Shown here: positions 8,021 through 16,200 of the stretch, in pieces
Layout of the letters: each line of letters opens with the position of its first letter
Position numbering within the stretch: position 1 is the first letter of the stretch
Source of the DNA: an uncultured bacterium
GTDB lineage: Bacteria; Actinomycetota; Coriobacteriia; Coriobacteriales; Eggerthellaceae
Direction of reading: 5' to 3'
DNA: 23,479 bases
Assembly (NCBI GenBank): GCA_937890835.1
Contig: CALADF010000051.1
Span: 1 to 23,479, forward strand
Translations under genes and position numbers: made by a program
Notes under the pieces: model-generated
Database searches by the model: none
Seen by the model: only the letters and a program-made list of their open reading frames with translations
Told to the model about the DNA's origin: nothing

Positions 8021-8480
8021 AGTGCGGTTTCCCCCTTGCGTCGGCCGCGTCGCGCACCCGATGGGCATGCGAGCGGTGGCGACGCGCTTACGCGCTCGGC
8101 TGCGGCTTTCAGGAGAAAGCGGCGGCGAAGCGTCTTGCGTTTGGACGATAGGCGAAATTATAGACGAAGCGTTGCCGTCCGGCTTGGATATGCGAGAAGC
8201 ATCGTGCCGCGCCGAAGCCCCGCTGCGACCGATAGGAAGTTCGGCGGCCCTCGGCGCGCGTGTCGCGCTCGCGCGGGGTGTGCGCCGAGGTCCGTTGCCC
8301 CGTCCGAGCGCGAGCGCATCGCGCTGCATGACTCGGCCTGGATCTGACGAAAGCTTTACGTAAAGCGTTCATCGTCTTAACACGTTTCTGATTCGGCGTT
8401 GACTTCCGTGCGGGAAGATGATGAGCCGCTGGTTGTCGAGCATGCGGCGCTTTGCGCCGCTTCTGAGCAGAGGAGATAAA
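8021..8480. promoter_or_regulatory. Divergent gap between ZIP transporter and phosphoesterase
   Basis: There is no credible gene in these 460 bases. A perfect minus-strand TATAAT (8157-8162) would start the ZIP gene message about 130 bases before its ATG, but no good -35 accompanies it. Overlapping it on the plus strand is a weak pair TTGCGT (8135-8140), 18-base spacer, TATAGA (8159-8164), which could serve the phosphoesterase with a long leader. A perfect palindrome lies at 8353-8366 (separate entry). The promoter calls are tentative. Confidence 0.35.
8353..8366. promoter_or_regulatory. 14-bp perfect palindrome, candidate operator
   Basis: GCTTTACGTAAAGC is its own reverse complement across all 14 bases. 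It lies 114 bases before the phosphoesterase start in a non-coding stretch, next to T-rich sequence (8371-8400). A dimeric regulator site is plausible; no family consensus known to me is matched. Confidence 0.45.
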
Positions 8481-10892
8481 ATGGCGCAACGCGTGCGCCC
8501 TGCAGGCTTTGTGAGCAGGAGGGGTTTCTTCAAGATGGTCGTAGTGGGAGCCGGGGCGGCGTGCTTTGCGTCCGGGGCCGAAACCGCGTGGGCGGCGGAG
8601 GGCGATGCTTCGGGGTATCCAAGTCAGGTGAAGATCGCCGTCATGTCCGACTTGCACTATTTCTCGCCGACTCTTTGGAGCGACTGCCCCGATTACACCA
8701 CCGCCGAGAACTCCGACCGCAAGATGTTCAAGGAGAGCGCCGCCATCCTCGACGCCGCGCTCGCGAGCGTCGTCGCGGCACAGCCGGATGTGGTTCTCGT
8801 TCCGGGCGACTTGACGAAGGATAGCGAGCTGGTCTGTCATCGGGAGGCTCATGCGAAGATAGCCGCCGCGCGCGAGAAGCTGAAGGCGGCGGGCGTGGAG
8901 ACGAAGTTCTTCGTCATCAACGGAAACCACGACGTCAACAATTCGAACGGACTCGACTTCTCCTCGGGTTCGGCGGTCGCGGCGCAGCATGCCGACCCTG
9001 CGACGTTCAAGCAGATCTGGGCGGATTGCGGCTATGACGACAGCACCGTGCAGTATGCCCCGAACGGCTCGGGCGCGGGAAGCTTGTCCTACGTCGCTCG
9101 ACCCGCGGAGGGCTTCACGCTCATCGTGGTGGATTCGTGCAAGTACAGCGCGGACCAGACCGACAGCGGAGCCGACGAGCACGAGACCAGCGGCGTGGTG
9201 GGCCTCGATTTGCTCAGCTGGGTGGTGAACCAGGCGTCGAAGGCGCGTGCGGCGGGGGATGTGGTCGCGGTCATGCAGCATCACGGCGTCGTCCCCCACT
9301 TCGATGACGAGCCTACGCTGCTCGGCGAGTACCTTGTCGACAATTACGAGACCGTCGCCCCCGCTTACGCCGACGCGGGCGTGTCGGTGGTGTTCACCGG
9401 TCATATGCATGCCAACGACGTCGCGGCCTACACCTCGCCTGCCGGTTGCGAGCTGTTCGACGTGGAGACGGACTCGCTGGTCACCTATCCTTCGTTCATC
9501 AGGACGGGGACCCTTTCCTGGCGGGAGAACGAGGGCGCGCTCGACGCGGTTCTCGCGGTGAACGTGGCCGCTCTCGGTTCGGTCGCATACGGGTCGTACG
9601 CCGACAAGATCACGGGAGCGTCGAACATCGCCGACATCACGGAATACGGCAGGTCGCGCACGCTCACGCAGGACGTGGTCGACACGATAGCCAAGGACTA
9701 TCTTTCCCAGTACATGACCCAGATCTACCAGTCGGGCGGCGTGAAGCCGACGATCGCGGGGCTTCTGGGCGTGGAGCCTGACGGATTGGGCGAAGCCGTC
9801 TTCTCCCTGGTCGCGGGGATGCTGCCCCAGACGTTCGAATCCGGCATGCAGATCGCGCTGTCAAGCTTCAACTTCAGCATTTGGTACGATGCATCGACCG
9901 CGCGCGTGAAGATCGACCAATATAAGGAAGTGACCGAAGACCTCGCCGTGTTCCGCTTGGAGTCGCCTGCGGCAACTGAGCTTGGCGCGCGTCTTGAGGA
10001 ACAGGCCGTCTCGACTTACGCCATCGCGGCCGACAAGATCTCCCTGTACGTTGACGCTGCGGGCTTGACCGCCTTCCTCGACGATGTATGCGCGAAGGTG
10101 GACGCGAGCATTCTCGCCGACCCCTCGTCAACTCACGCGTTGGTCGACACCTTGGTCGACGCGCTGTTGAATCACGCGGTCGATGAGGCGGGTAACACGG
10201 TGATCGGCCTGGTCGATTACGCTTATCAGACCCATCTCAGGGGCTCCGAGTCGTGCGAGGAGTGGGCCGAGACCGCTATCGCCAAGGTGGCGGGCGGCGA
10301 AGGCAACGCCGAGGGCTTGCTGATGGAGGTGTTGCGCAGCTCGGTCAACACGGCGCAGCCCGAGCTCGTCTCCTTGCTTGAGAAGGTGAAGCTCGATATC
10401 ACGCTTCTGGTGATGAAGGGGAATTCCGAGTTCATGACGACGATGGCCCTCAGCCTGCTGAAGACCATGGTGAAAGACGCGGGCGATATCGTCGGTTTGG
10501 TGGTCGACGACAACTCCCTCGGGGATGTCATCCCCGACATCCCGGCGCTTTCGGCGTTCGCTCATAGTGCGCTTTACACGCTCAGCCACGATAGCAGCGT
10601 GCAGAACGATCACGACTTCTCGTTCACGACGCGCGTAAAGGACGCCGTGTCCGGCGGCGGCTCGGGTGACGGCTCGGGTGACGGCAGCGGTTCCGACGGC
10701 GGCTCGACGGGCGGCTCGGGCAACGGATCCGAATCGAACGACAATGGCGCGGCGGCCGCCAAGCGCCCGTCCTCGTTGGCGAAGACCGGCGATTCGACAG
10801 GTGCCGTAGCGCTTGGCGCGGCGGCGGTCGCGGGCGTCGGCGTTGTCGCCGCGGGAGCGGCCCTGCGCGGCATGAAAGAGCGCGAGGCCTAA
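8481..10892 (+). CDS. Tat-exported, cell-wall-anchored metallophosphoesterase
   Basis: This 803-residue surface protein has all blocks of a calcineurin-like phosphoesterase, a two-metal hydrolase: D57-L-H59, G109-D110, G-N-H-D at 148-151, H267-H268 and G-H-M-H at 307-310. The substrate is unknown. The N-terminus is a clear twin-arginine signal (S-R-R-G-F-F-K, R13-R14) with probable cleavage after A-W-A near residue 38. Residues from about 400 to 720 match no domain I recognise and may bind the substrate or cell wall. A Gly/Ser/Asp-rich spacer (about 722-755) precedes L-A-K-T-G at 766-770, a hydrophobic stretch and a short charged tail, which is the layout of a sortase signal with Ala in place of Pro. 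I chose ATG 8481 because AGAGGAG lies just upstream; the ATG at 8418 adds 21 residues and lacks such a site. Confidence 0.9.
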   Translation: MAQRVRPAGFVSRRGFFKMVVVGAGAACFASGAETAWAAEGDASGYPSQVKIAVMSDLHYFSPTLWSDCPDYTTAENSDRKMFKESAAILDAALASVVAAQPDVVLVPGDLTKDSELVCHREAHAKIAAAREKLKAAGVETKFFVINGNHDVNNSNGLDFSSGSAVAAQHADPATFKQIWADCGYDDSTVQYAPNGSGAGSLSYVARPAEGFTLIVVDSCKYSADQTDSGADEHETSGVVGLDLLSWVVNQASKARAAGDVVAVMQHHGVVPHFDDEPTLLGEYLVDNYETVAPAYADAGVSVVFTGHMHANDVAAYTSPAGCELFDVETDSLVTYPSFIRTGTLSWRENEGALDAVLAVNVAALGSVAYGSYADKITGASNIADITEYGRSRTLTQDVVDTIAKDYLSQYMTQIYQSGGVKPTIAGLLGVEPDGLGEAVFSLVAGMLPQTFESGMQIALSSFNFSIWYDASTARVKIDQYKEVTEDLAVFRLESPAATELGARLEEQAVSTYAIAADKISLYVDAAGLTAFLDDVCAKVDASILADPSSTHALVDTLVDALLNHAVDEAGNTVIGLVDYAYQTHLRGSESCEEWAETAIAKVAGGEGNAEGLLMEVLRSSVNTAQPELVSLLEKVKLDITLLVMKGNSEFMTTMALSLLKTMVKDAGDIVGLVVDDNSLGDVIPDIPALSAFAHSALYTLSHDSSVQNDHDFSFTTRVKDAVSGGGSGDGSGDGSGSDGGSTGGSGNGSESNDNGAAAAKRPSSLAKTGDSTGAVALGAAAVAGVGVVAAGAALRGMKEREA

Positions 10893-10915
10893 GGAGACGC
10901 GCTCCCCGCGCCGTT

Positions 10916-10953
10916 CGTCGCCCCGCCCCGCGCATCTGCGGAGCGGGGCGACG
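10916..10953 (+). terminator. GC-rich hairpin after the phosphoesterase gene
   Basis: An 11-bp perfect stem (CGTCGCCCCGC at 10916-10926 with its complement at 10943-10953) with a 16-base loop lies 23 bases past the stop codon. The following bases (GCGTCTTATC) are only weakly T-rich, so termination is likely but not textbook. Confidence 0.6.
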
Positions 10954-11013
10954 GCGTCTTATCAAGAAATCGTGCTTTAACTGGGAATTCGTTTGAAAAA
11001 ACCTCCAAATTCG

Positions 11014-11043
11014 TTGACTTGCCCTCTCGGCTATCGCTAGAAT
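11014..11043 (+). promoter_or_regulatory. Promoter of rplM-rpsI
   Basis: TTGACT (11014-11019) and TAGAAT (11038-11043) are spaced by 18 bases, a good match to a housekeeping sigma-70-type promoter. Transcription would begin near 11050, about 228 bases before rplM. Of the 385 bases between 10893 and 11277 the first part holds the previous gene's hairpin and the rest this promoter and leader. Confidence 0.75.
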
Positions 11044-11049
11044 GTAAAA

Positions 11050-11277
11050 GTTCGCTTTCAAAAGCCCCGTAACCGCAGATGAGTCGAGGAGCACGGAAGA
11101 GGGAGTCCAGGCCCACACCCTGTGCGTCGGCGTAGGAAACCGACACCGAGATGACCTGCACTTTTGAAAACAAACAACTCCGAGGTGGTTCGATGGAAGC
11201 CACCCCGTGCGCAAAGCACGAGGCGGATCATCCGTTGAGGCCGCCGAAGAGGCCTGCAACTATTTGGAGGAATAAGA
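11050..11277 (+). promoter_or_regulatory. Long rplM leader, possible ribosomal-protein autoregulatory RNA
   Basis: About 228 bases of untranslated leader precede rplM. Visible stems include GTCGG/CCGAC (11126-11130, 11140-11144) and GGTGG/CCACC around 11182-11204, and the leader ends with the binding site GGAGG at 11266-11270. L13 is known to repress its own operon in E. coli, and L13 leader RNAs are described in Firmicutes. Whether this leader does the same is inference; I do not recognise a known consensus. Confidence 0.4.
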
Positions 11278-11712
11278 GTGAAGACGTATTATGCGAAGCC
11301 CGGCGAGGTCGAGCGCGAGTGGGTCGTCATCGACGCTGAGGACCAGGTCCTCGGTCGTGTGGCAACCAAGGCCGCCCAGATCCTCAAAGGCAAGCACAAG
11401 CCGCAGTACACCCCGCATGTCGACACGGGCGATTTCGTCATCATCATCAATGCTGACAAGATCCGCGTGACCGGCACCAAGGCGGCGCAGAAGACTTACT
11501 ATCGCCACAGCGGTTTCCCCGGCGGACTCAAGTCCGAGACCTTCACCGAGGCCATGACGAAGCACCCCGAGCGCGTTCTCGAGCATGCCATCAAGGGCAT
11601 GCTGCCGAAGAACACGTTGGGCCGCGCCATGGGCAAGAAGCTCAAGGTTTACGTTGGTCCTGAGCATCCGCATGCTGCACAGCAGCCTCGCAAGATTGAG
11701 ATGGAGGGTTAA
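11278..11712 (+). CDS. rplM: Ribosomal protein uL13 (L13)
   Basis: This 144-residue protein is the large-subunit protein uL13. Family features seen are the opening M-K-T-Y-Y-A-K, the early W-x-V-I-D-A, G-R-x-A-T block, Y-Y-R-H-S-G-F-P-G-G near 76-85 and the L-G-R-A-M-G-K-K-L-K-V-Y stretch near 120. The start is a GTG at 11278, set by GGAGG seven bases upstream. It is the first gene of the rplM-rpsI pair, with rpsI starting 5 bases after its stop. Confidence 0.98.
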   Translation: MKTYYAKPGEVEREWVVIDAEDQVLGRVATKAAQILKGKHKPQYTPHVDTGDFVIIINADKIRVTGTKAAQKTYYRHSGFPGGLKSETFTEAMTKHPERVLEHAIKGMLPKNTLGRAMGKKLKVYVGPEHPHAAQQPRKIEMEG

Positions 11713-11717
11713 TCATC

Positions 11718-12110
11718 ATGGCGAATGAAGCTCTGTACTACGGCACCGGCCGTCGTAAGAACGCGGTTGCCCGCGTGCGTCTGGTTCCCGGCACCGGCAA
11801 GGTGACCGTCAACGGCCGCGAAGGCGCCGAGTATTTCGGTCGTGAGGCTCTGCTCAACTATGCGAAGACCCCGTTCAAGGTGACGGACACCGTCGATCAC
11901 TTCGACGTCATCGCCCGCATCAACGGCGGCGGCATCTCGGGTCAGGCCGGCGCGCTGCGTCACGGCATCTCCCGCGCTCTGCTCGAGGCAGGCGACTATC
12001 GCGCCGAGCTGAAGAAGGCCGGCTTCCTCACTCGCGACGCTCGCGTCGTGGAGCGCAAGAAGTACGGTCTGAAGAAGGCTCGCAAGCGCCCGCAGTTCTC
12101 GAAGCGCTAG
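11718..12110 (+). CDS. rpsI: Ribosomal protein uS9 (S9)
   Basis: This 130-residue protein is the small-subunit protein uS9: G-R-R-K-N-A-V-A-R-V near the start, G-G-G-I-S-G-Q-A-G-A-L-R-H-G-I in the middle, and the basic tail ending K-R-P-Q-F-S-K-R, which in this family reaches into the decoding centre. ATG 11718 uses GGAGG inside the end of rplM, so the two are co-translated. A strong terminator follows. Confidence 0.98.
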   Translation: MANEALYYGTGRRKNAVARVRLVPGTGKVTVNGREGAEYFGREALLNYAKTPFKVTDTVDHFDVIARINGGGISGQAGALRHGISRALLEAGDYRAELKKAGFLTRDARVVERKKYGLKKARKRPQFSKR

Positions 12111-12137
12111 TTTTTCAGATCCATACGCTTTGCAACG

Positions 12138-12171
12138 AAGCCCCGTCTGCGAATCGCAGGCGGGGCTTTTC
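12138..12171 (+). terminator. Rho-independent terminator of rplM-rpsI
   Basis: The arms AAGCCCCGTCTGCG and CGCAGGCGGGGCTT pair over about 13-14 bp with one G-T wobble, and TTTT-CT follows directly. It begins 28 bases past the rpsI stop. The sequence from 12172 to 12375 shows nothing else I can assign. Confidence 0.9.
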
Positions 12172-12375
12172 TCATGCGCGGGTGATGCGATGATGTCGGG
12201 GGCGTCGAGGCCGCCGTGGGGATGCGGCGTGGAGTGTGATGTCGGCGCGCGGGGACGCCGGCGTACGGGACGCAAGCACGGGGGAGGGTGATGCTCCCGG
12301 AGGCGCTCGCCCGGGCCTGTTCCGCTGCACGAGCGAGCGCGCGAATGCGCTTCCGTAAAGGACGTTTGCTCCGAC

Positions 12376-12789
12376 TTACTCGGCCTCGAGCGCCTCGAGG
12401 TTTGCGCGCCAAGCTTGGTTCGATATGGTGGGGATGCGCACAAGCACCAGGTAGAGCAGGAAGAGCGCGACGGCGCCGAGGATCGCCCAGACGAGGGGCT
12501 TCTGCACGAGCATTGCGCTTGCACCCATGACGGTGAATGAGATGACGAGCATGCGAGCCTTCGCTCCCGCCGACATACCGCCCGCTTCTTGGAAGGCGAC
12601 CACGTACATCGAGTAAACCTTGGTGGTCTTTATCCACGCATGGCAGCGCGGCGATGTCTTCGCGAAGAGAAACGTCGCCAGCAGAAGAAGCGGTGTGGTG
12701 GGAAGCACGGGGATGAACACGCCCACGACCCCGATTCCGAGGGCAAGCCACGCTATGCCGAGCAGCGCTATGTTGAGGATCTTTCGCAT
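12376..12789 (-). CDS. YbaN/DUF454-family small inner-membrane protein
   Basis: This 137-residue membrane protein carries the DUF454 signature G-V-F-I-P-V-L-P-T-T-P-L-L-L-L-A near 22-38, followed by F-A-K-T-S-P, with about four hydrophobic segments (two near 4-44, two near 78-116). The function of the family is not known to me. I chose ATG 12789 (M-R-K-I-L-N) because family members start about 20 residues before the signature. No good ribosome binding site precedes it, so one of the ATGs at 12852, 12903 or 12924 remains possible; the added N-terminus would be polar and unlike the family. It is divergent from the giant surface protein. Confidence 0.85.
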   Translation of the reverse strand: MRKILNIALLGIAWLALGIGVVGVFIPVLPTTPLLLLATFLFAKTSPRCHAWIKTTKVYSMYVVAFQEAGGMSAGAKARMLVISFTVMGASAMLVQKPLVWAILGAVALFLLYLVLVRIPTISNQAWRANLEALEAE

Positions 12790-13102
12790 GGGAACACGAT
12801 GCCGGAGCAAGTTCGCTTCACGTTGACGGGGCGATGCCGGGGAAGCTCCCATCGGCGAACGGAGTTCAAGATGCGCATTCGCTCTTATCACGGGTGCGCT
12901 CATGCCAGCTGAGCAGCGTTTCATGTTCCGTTCGTTACTGCGAGGATGCTAATTATTACACTGTAAACGATAATTTACATATTTATTCCCAGTAGTGAGT
13001 AACGTATGTTAATTTGATTTCGTTTTGGCAAAAGCAATTGACGCTTTGGAGAGTGTCAGAGGCGTGTTTCTTCCGTTGTGAAAGAGAACGAGGTGGTGCA
13101 GC
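12790..13102. promoter_or_regulatory. AT-rich control region before the giant surface-protein gene
   Basis: The 313 bases between the DUF454 gene and the start frame at 13103 hold no gene that I can support. From about 12950 to 13036 the sequence turns strikingly AT-rich compared with its surroundings. It contains the inverted repeat TGTAAA-N6-TTTACA (12962-12967, 12974-12979). This repeat exactly fills the 18-base spacer between TTACAC (12956-12961) and TATTTA (12980-12985), a weak but correctly spaced promoter pair on the plus strand. A further -10-like TATGTT is at 13005-13010. An operator over the promoter is a reasonable inference. Confidence 0.45.
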
Positions 13103-13225
13103 GTGGACGGTAGAAGGGGTTCGGTAGGCTTCGTCCGGACGAGAGCCGCGCTCGAGAGCGCGATTACCCAAAGCAGGCGCGGGGGGGGGGGGGTTCACGG
13201 AATAACGTCTCCTGCGAAGGCGTAA
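13103..13225 (+). other. Start frame of the giant surface protein, out of frame in this sequence
   Basis: A GTG at 13103 is preceded by GAGGTGG at a good distance and opens a frame M-D-G-R-R-G-S-V-G-F with several arginines, passing through the poly-G tract (four Gly) and stopping at TAA 13223-13225 after 40 codons. The frame just upstream is closed by TGA at 13079-13081. With 14 or 11 G instead of 13 it would join the 8-kb frame as ...G-S-R-N-N-V-S-C-E-G-V-S-S-A-K-A-R and then the hydrophobic signal-peptide core. That would give a complete long signal peptide with a basic n-region. With 12 G it stops at TAA 13203-13205. It is therefore best read as the true 5' end of the adhesin gene in an OFF state, or as a sequencing error in the homopolymer. 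Confidence 0.7.
13181..13193. repeat. Homopolymeric tract of 13 G, candidate phase-variation switch
   Basis: Thirteen consecutive G lie 26 codons into the start frame of the surface-protein gene. Tracts of this length are prone to slipped-strand mispairing and are the classic basis of phase-variable surface proteins. No similar G or C run of this length occurs elsewhere in the window. Confidence 0.9.
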
Positions 13226-13260
13226 GCAGCGCAAAGGCGCGATCGCCGCAAGCGATTTTC

Positions 13261-16200
13261 GTGCTTGTCCTTGCGCTGGTCTTAGCGACGAGTTTGTCGT
13301 TGCCGGCAACCGCGGTTGCCGATCCTTTGGCTGATCTTTTCGGCTTCGGCTCCGACGCCGCGCCTGCAGCGGCGTTCGATGAGGAGAAGACGGTCGATCC
13401 CAGCACCATCGCGACGTGGCAGGGCATCGTCCAAAACGACACCGAGAACATCGGCCGCATCTGGACGGACAAGACGGTCTCGTCCACGAGCGTGCAGCTG
13501 CCGGCATCTCCTGATGGCACTGCACCGAGCGTCGACATCGGCAACTCCGATTTCCTCGTGGCGCTTTCCGCTCTTTCTTCGACTTCCAACACTTCGGTCA
13601 CTTCGAGCAAGCCGCTTGATATCGTGCTGGTGCTCGACGCCTCGGGATCGATGGCCGATGAGCTGACGAGCGAATATCGCTATAACGAAACGTACAATAT
13701 CAATACGAACGGCCGGACGACCTACTACGCGCAGAATGCCGACGGGTCGTACGCCGAAATCGATCGCATCACCACGGGTTGGCTGCGGCCCAAGTTCGAT
13801 CATTGGGAGCTCAACGGACAGACGATCAATCCCAAGACGAGTGCTCAAGATTCCGACCCTAACCACATCCAGTTCTATACGTACGATGAGGTGACGACCA
13901 CCAAGATGGCCGCGCTGCACGATGCGGCCAATGCCTTCATCGAGAACACCGCGACGCAAAATGACGCCATCGACGATGCAGCTAAGCGGCATCGTGTCTC
14001 GCTGGTCAAGTTCGCCAGCGATAAGAGCGACATCGTCGGCAACGACACAATGGGTGGGTGGAACGGCTACAATTACAGCCAGATCATGACGAACCTGACG
14101 GCGTACACCTCAGACGACGTGGCGTCGGCAACGAACATGGTCGACGGCCTTACGGCTTCGGGCGCCACCTCCGCCGACTACGGCATGCAGCACGCGCAGA
14201 ACGTGCTCGCCAGTGCGCGCGAAGATGCCCAGAAGGTCGTCATCTTCTTCACCGATGGTGAGCCCAACCATCAAAACGGATTCGACGGCACGGTGGCCAA
14301 CGACGCCATCAGTGCCGCAGGCGCACTCAAGGACGAAAATACGCTCGTCTACACCATCGGCATGTTCGCCAATGCGGATCCGAGCAACACGAGCACGTCA
14401 ACGACCAACCAATTCAATGCATACATGCACGCCGTGTCGAGTAACTATCCGAAGGCCACTGCGTGGAATAGCCTGGGCGATCGCGTGTCGCAGGATTCCG
14501 CCTACTACAAGGCAGCGACCAACGCTGCCGAGTTGAACCAGATCTTCCAGGAGATCTCCGACGAGATCAACGCGGGCACGGGCTATCCGACGGAAACCAC
14601 CGAGGGCGCCGAGGGCACCTCTGGCTACATCACCTTCATCGACGAGCTCGGCGCCTATATGGAAGTCGATGGCTTCAAATCGATCGTCTTCGCGGACAAG
14701 GTGTTCAGCAACCCGGTGAAGTCGTCGAACGGCCTGACTGATACGTACACGTTCTCAGGCGAAGGCGGCAACGCCCTGTATCCGAACGGCAACCTCAGCC
14801 AGATTATCGTGAAGGTCCAGCGCAGCGATGCACTTGAGCAGGGCGATGTCGTGACGGTCCAGGTGCCTGCGGACCTCATCCCCCTGCGCAACTTCACCGT
14901 TAAAGATGAAAACGGAACCGCGACGATGGACATCGCCGAAGCATACCCGATCCGTATCTTCTACGGTGTCAGCGTGAAGCAGGGCGTCTGCGATGCGCTG
15001 GCGCAAGGCACGGCCGACCAGGCGCTGAAGAACTACATCGCTGCCAACACCGTCGACGGCAAGACCAGCTTCTACTCCAATTACTACGATGGCACGGTGA
15101 CGACGCCGGACGGGTCGAAGAAGCTCGGCAACACCACGGCATCGTTCGTTCCCGCCGAGGGCAACAGCTTCTACTATTTCACTGAGAACACGACGCTGTA
15201 TACGGACGAGAGCTGCACGCAGAAAGTGATGGACGAGCCTCATGCGGGCGAAACCTATTACTACAAACGCGTGTATTACGCCAAGGGTGCTCAGAGCGGG
15301 GAAGTTGCGAAGAAGGACAGCATCACGCGCTTCGTGGGTGCCAACTTCGAGGCGAGCACGACGTTCTGGGGCAAGGCGAGCGACGGATCGTACTACATCA
15401 AGGCGGGCGCACCGCGCCTGACGCGCATCGATGATCTGACGCTTGCCAAAGAGAACAACGCCACGGGCACCTCCACCGAGGTCATCAACCCCAACTGGGA
15501 TAACATCAACAACCCCGATGTGCTCAACGTTTCGCTGGGCAATAACGGCAAGATTTCCGTGGAGCTGCCGGGTACGCTCGCCATCACGAAGGATGCCGGC
15601 GTTGTTCCGAATAAGGGGTTGAGCACCGATGTGCTCAACGGCAAGGAGTTCCAATTCGAGATCACCGTTGACGGTGCGGCCAACAAGACGTATAAGGCTG
15701 AGGTCAAACATGAGGACGGCACGGTGACGGGCACTCTGTTCGACCTTGCGTTCGACGGCCAGGGCAAGGCGACCCATTCCATCAAGGACAACGAGACCCT
15801 CTACATCTACGGTCTCGATGCGGGCGTCAACTACAGTGTGACCGAGGTTGAGGATAAGCTGCCTTCCGGCTTCACGCAGACGAGCGCCTCGGGCGATACC
15901 GGCACCATCCTTGGTAACGCCACGGCGCAGGCGAAGTTCGTGAACACCTACGACGTCGCCCCGGTGACGCTGAGCGCAGTGGATTTCGCTACGTATCAGA
16001 AGAACTTCGACAGGTGGGATATCGCGAGCTCGTTCAACATTCTCCTGACGGAGGACAACGCCGCCAATCCGATGCCCGAAGGTTCCGCTGAAGGTGCCGA
16101 CGGTCTTGAGGAGAAGACGGTCCAGGTGAGCGAAGGCGCGACGAGCGGCAATTTCGGTGACATCACCTTCGATCATACGGGTACGTTTACTTACACCATC

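Noticed and set aside
7457..8347. A 296-codon plus-strand frame over the ZIP gene
   Set aside because: The HNxPEG motifs and membrane helices are on the minus strand; this is its shadow.
8418..8420. ATG at 8418 as the phosphoesterase start
   Set aside because: No clear binding site, whereas AGAGGAG lies before ATG 8481, and the Tat n-region is complete from there.
8109..9410. A 433-codon minus-strand frame over the phosphoesterase start
   Set aside because: Antisense to a complete set of phosphoesterase motifs; no family features.
11709..12524. A 271-codon minus-strand frame over rpsI
   Set aside because: Covers rpsI, its terminator and part of the DUF454 gene in another frame; no support.
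13261..13263. GTG at 13261 as the real start of the giant adhesin
   Set aside because: No ribosome binding site precedes it, and it would start within the hydrophobic core without any basic n-region. The frame upstream across the poly-G tract supplies both.
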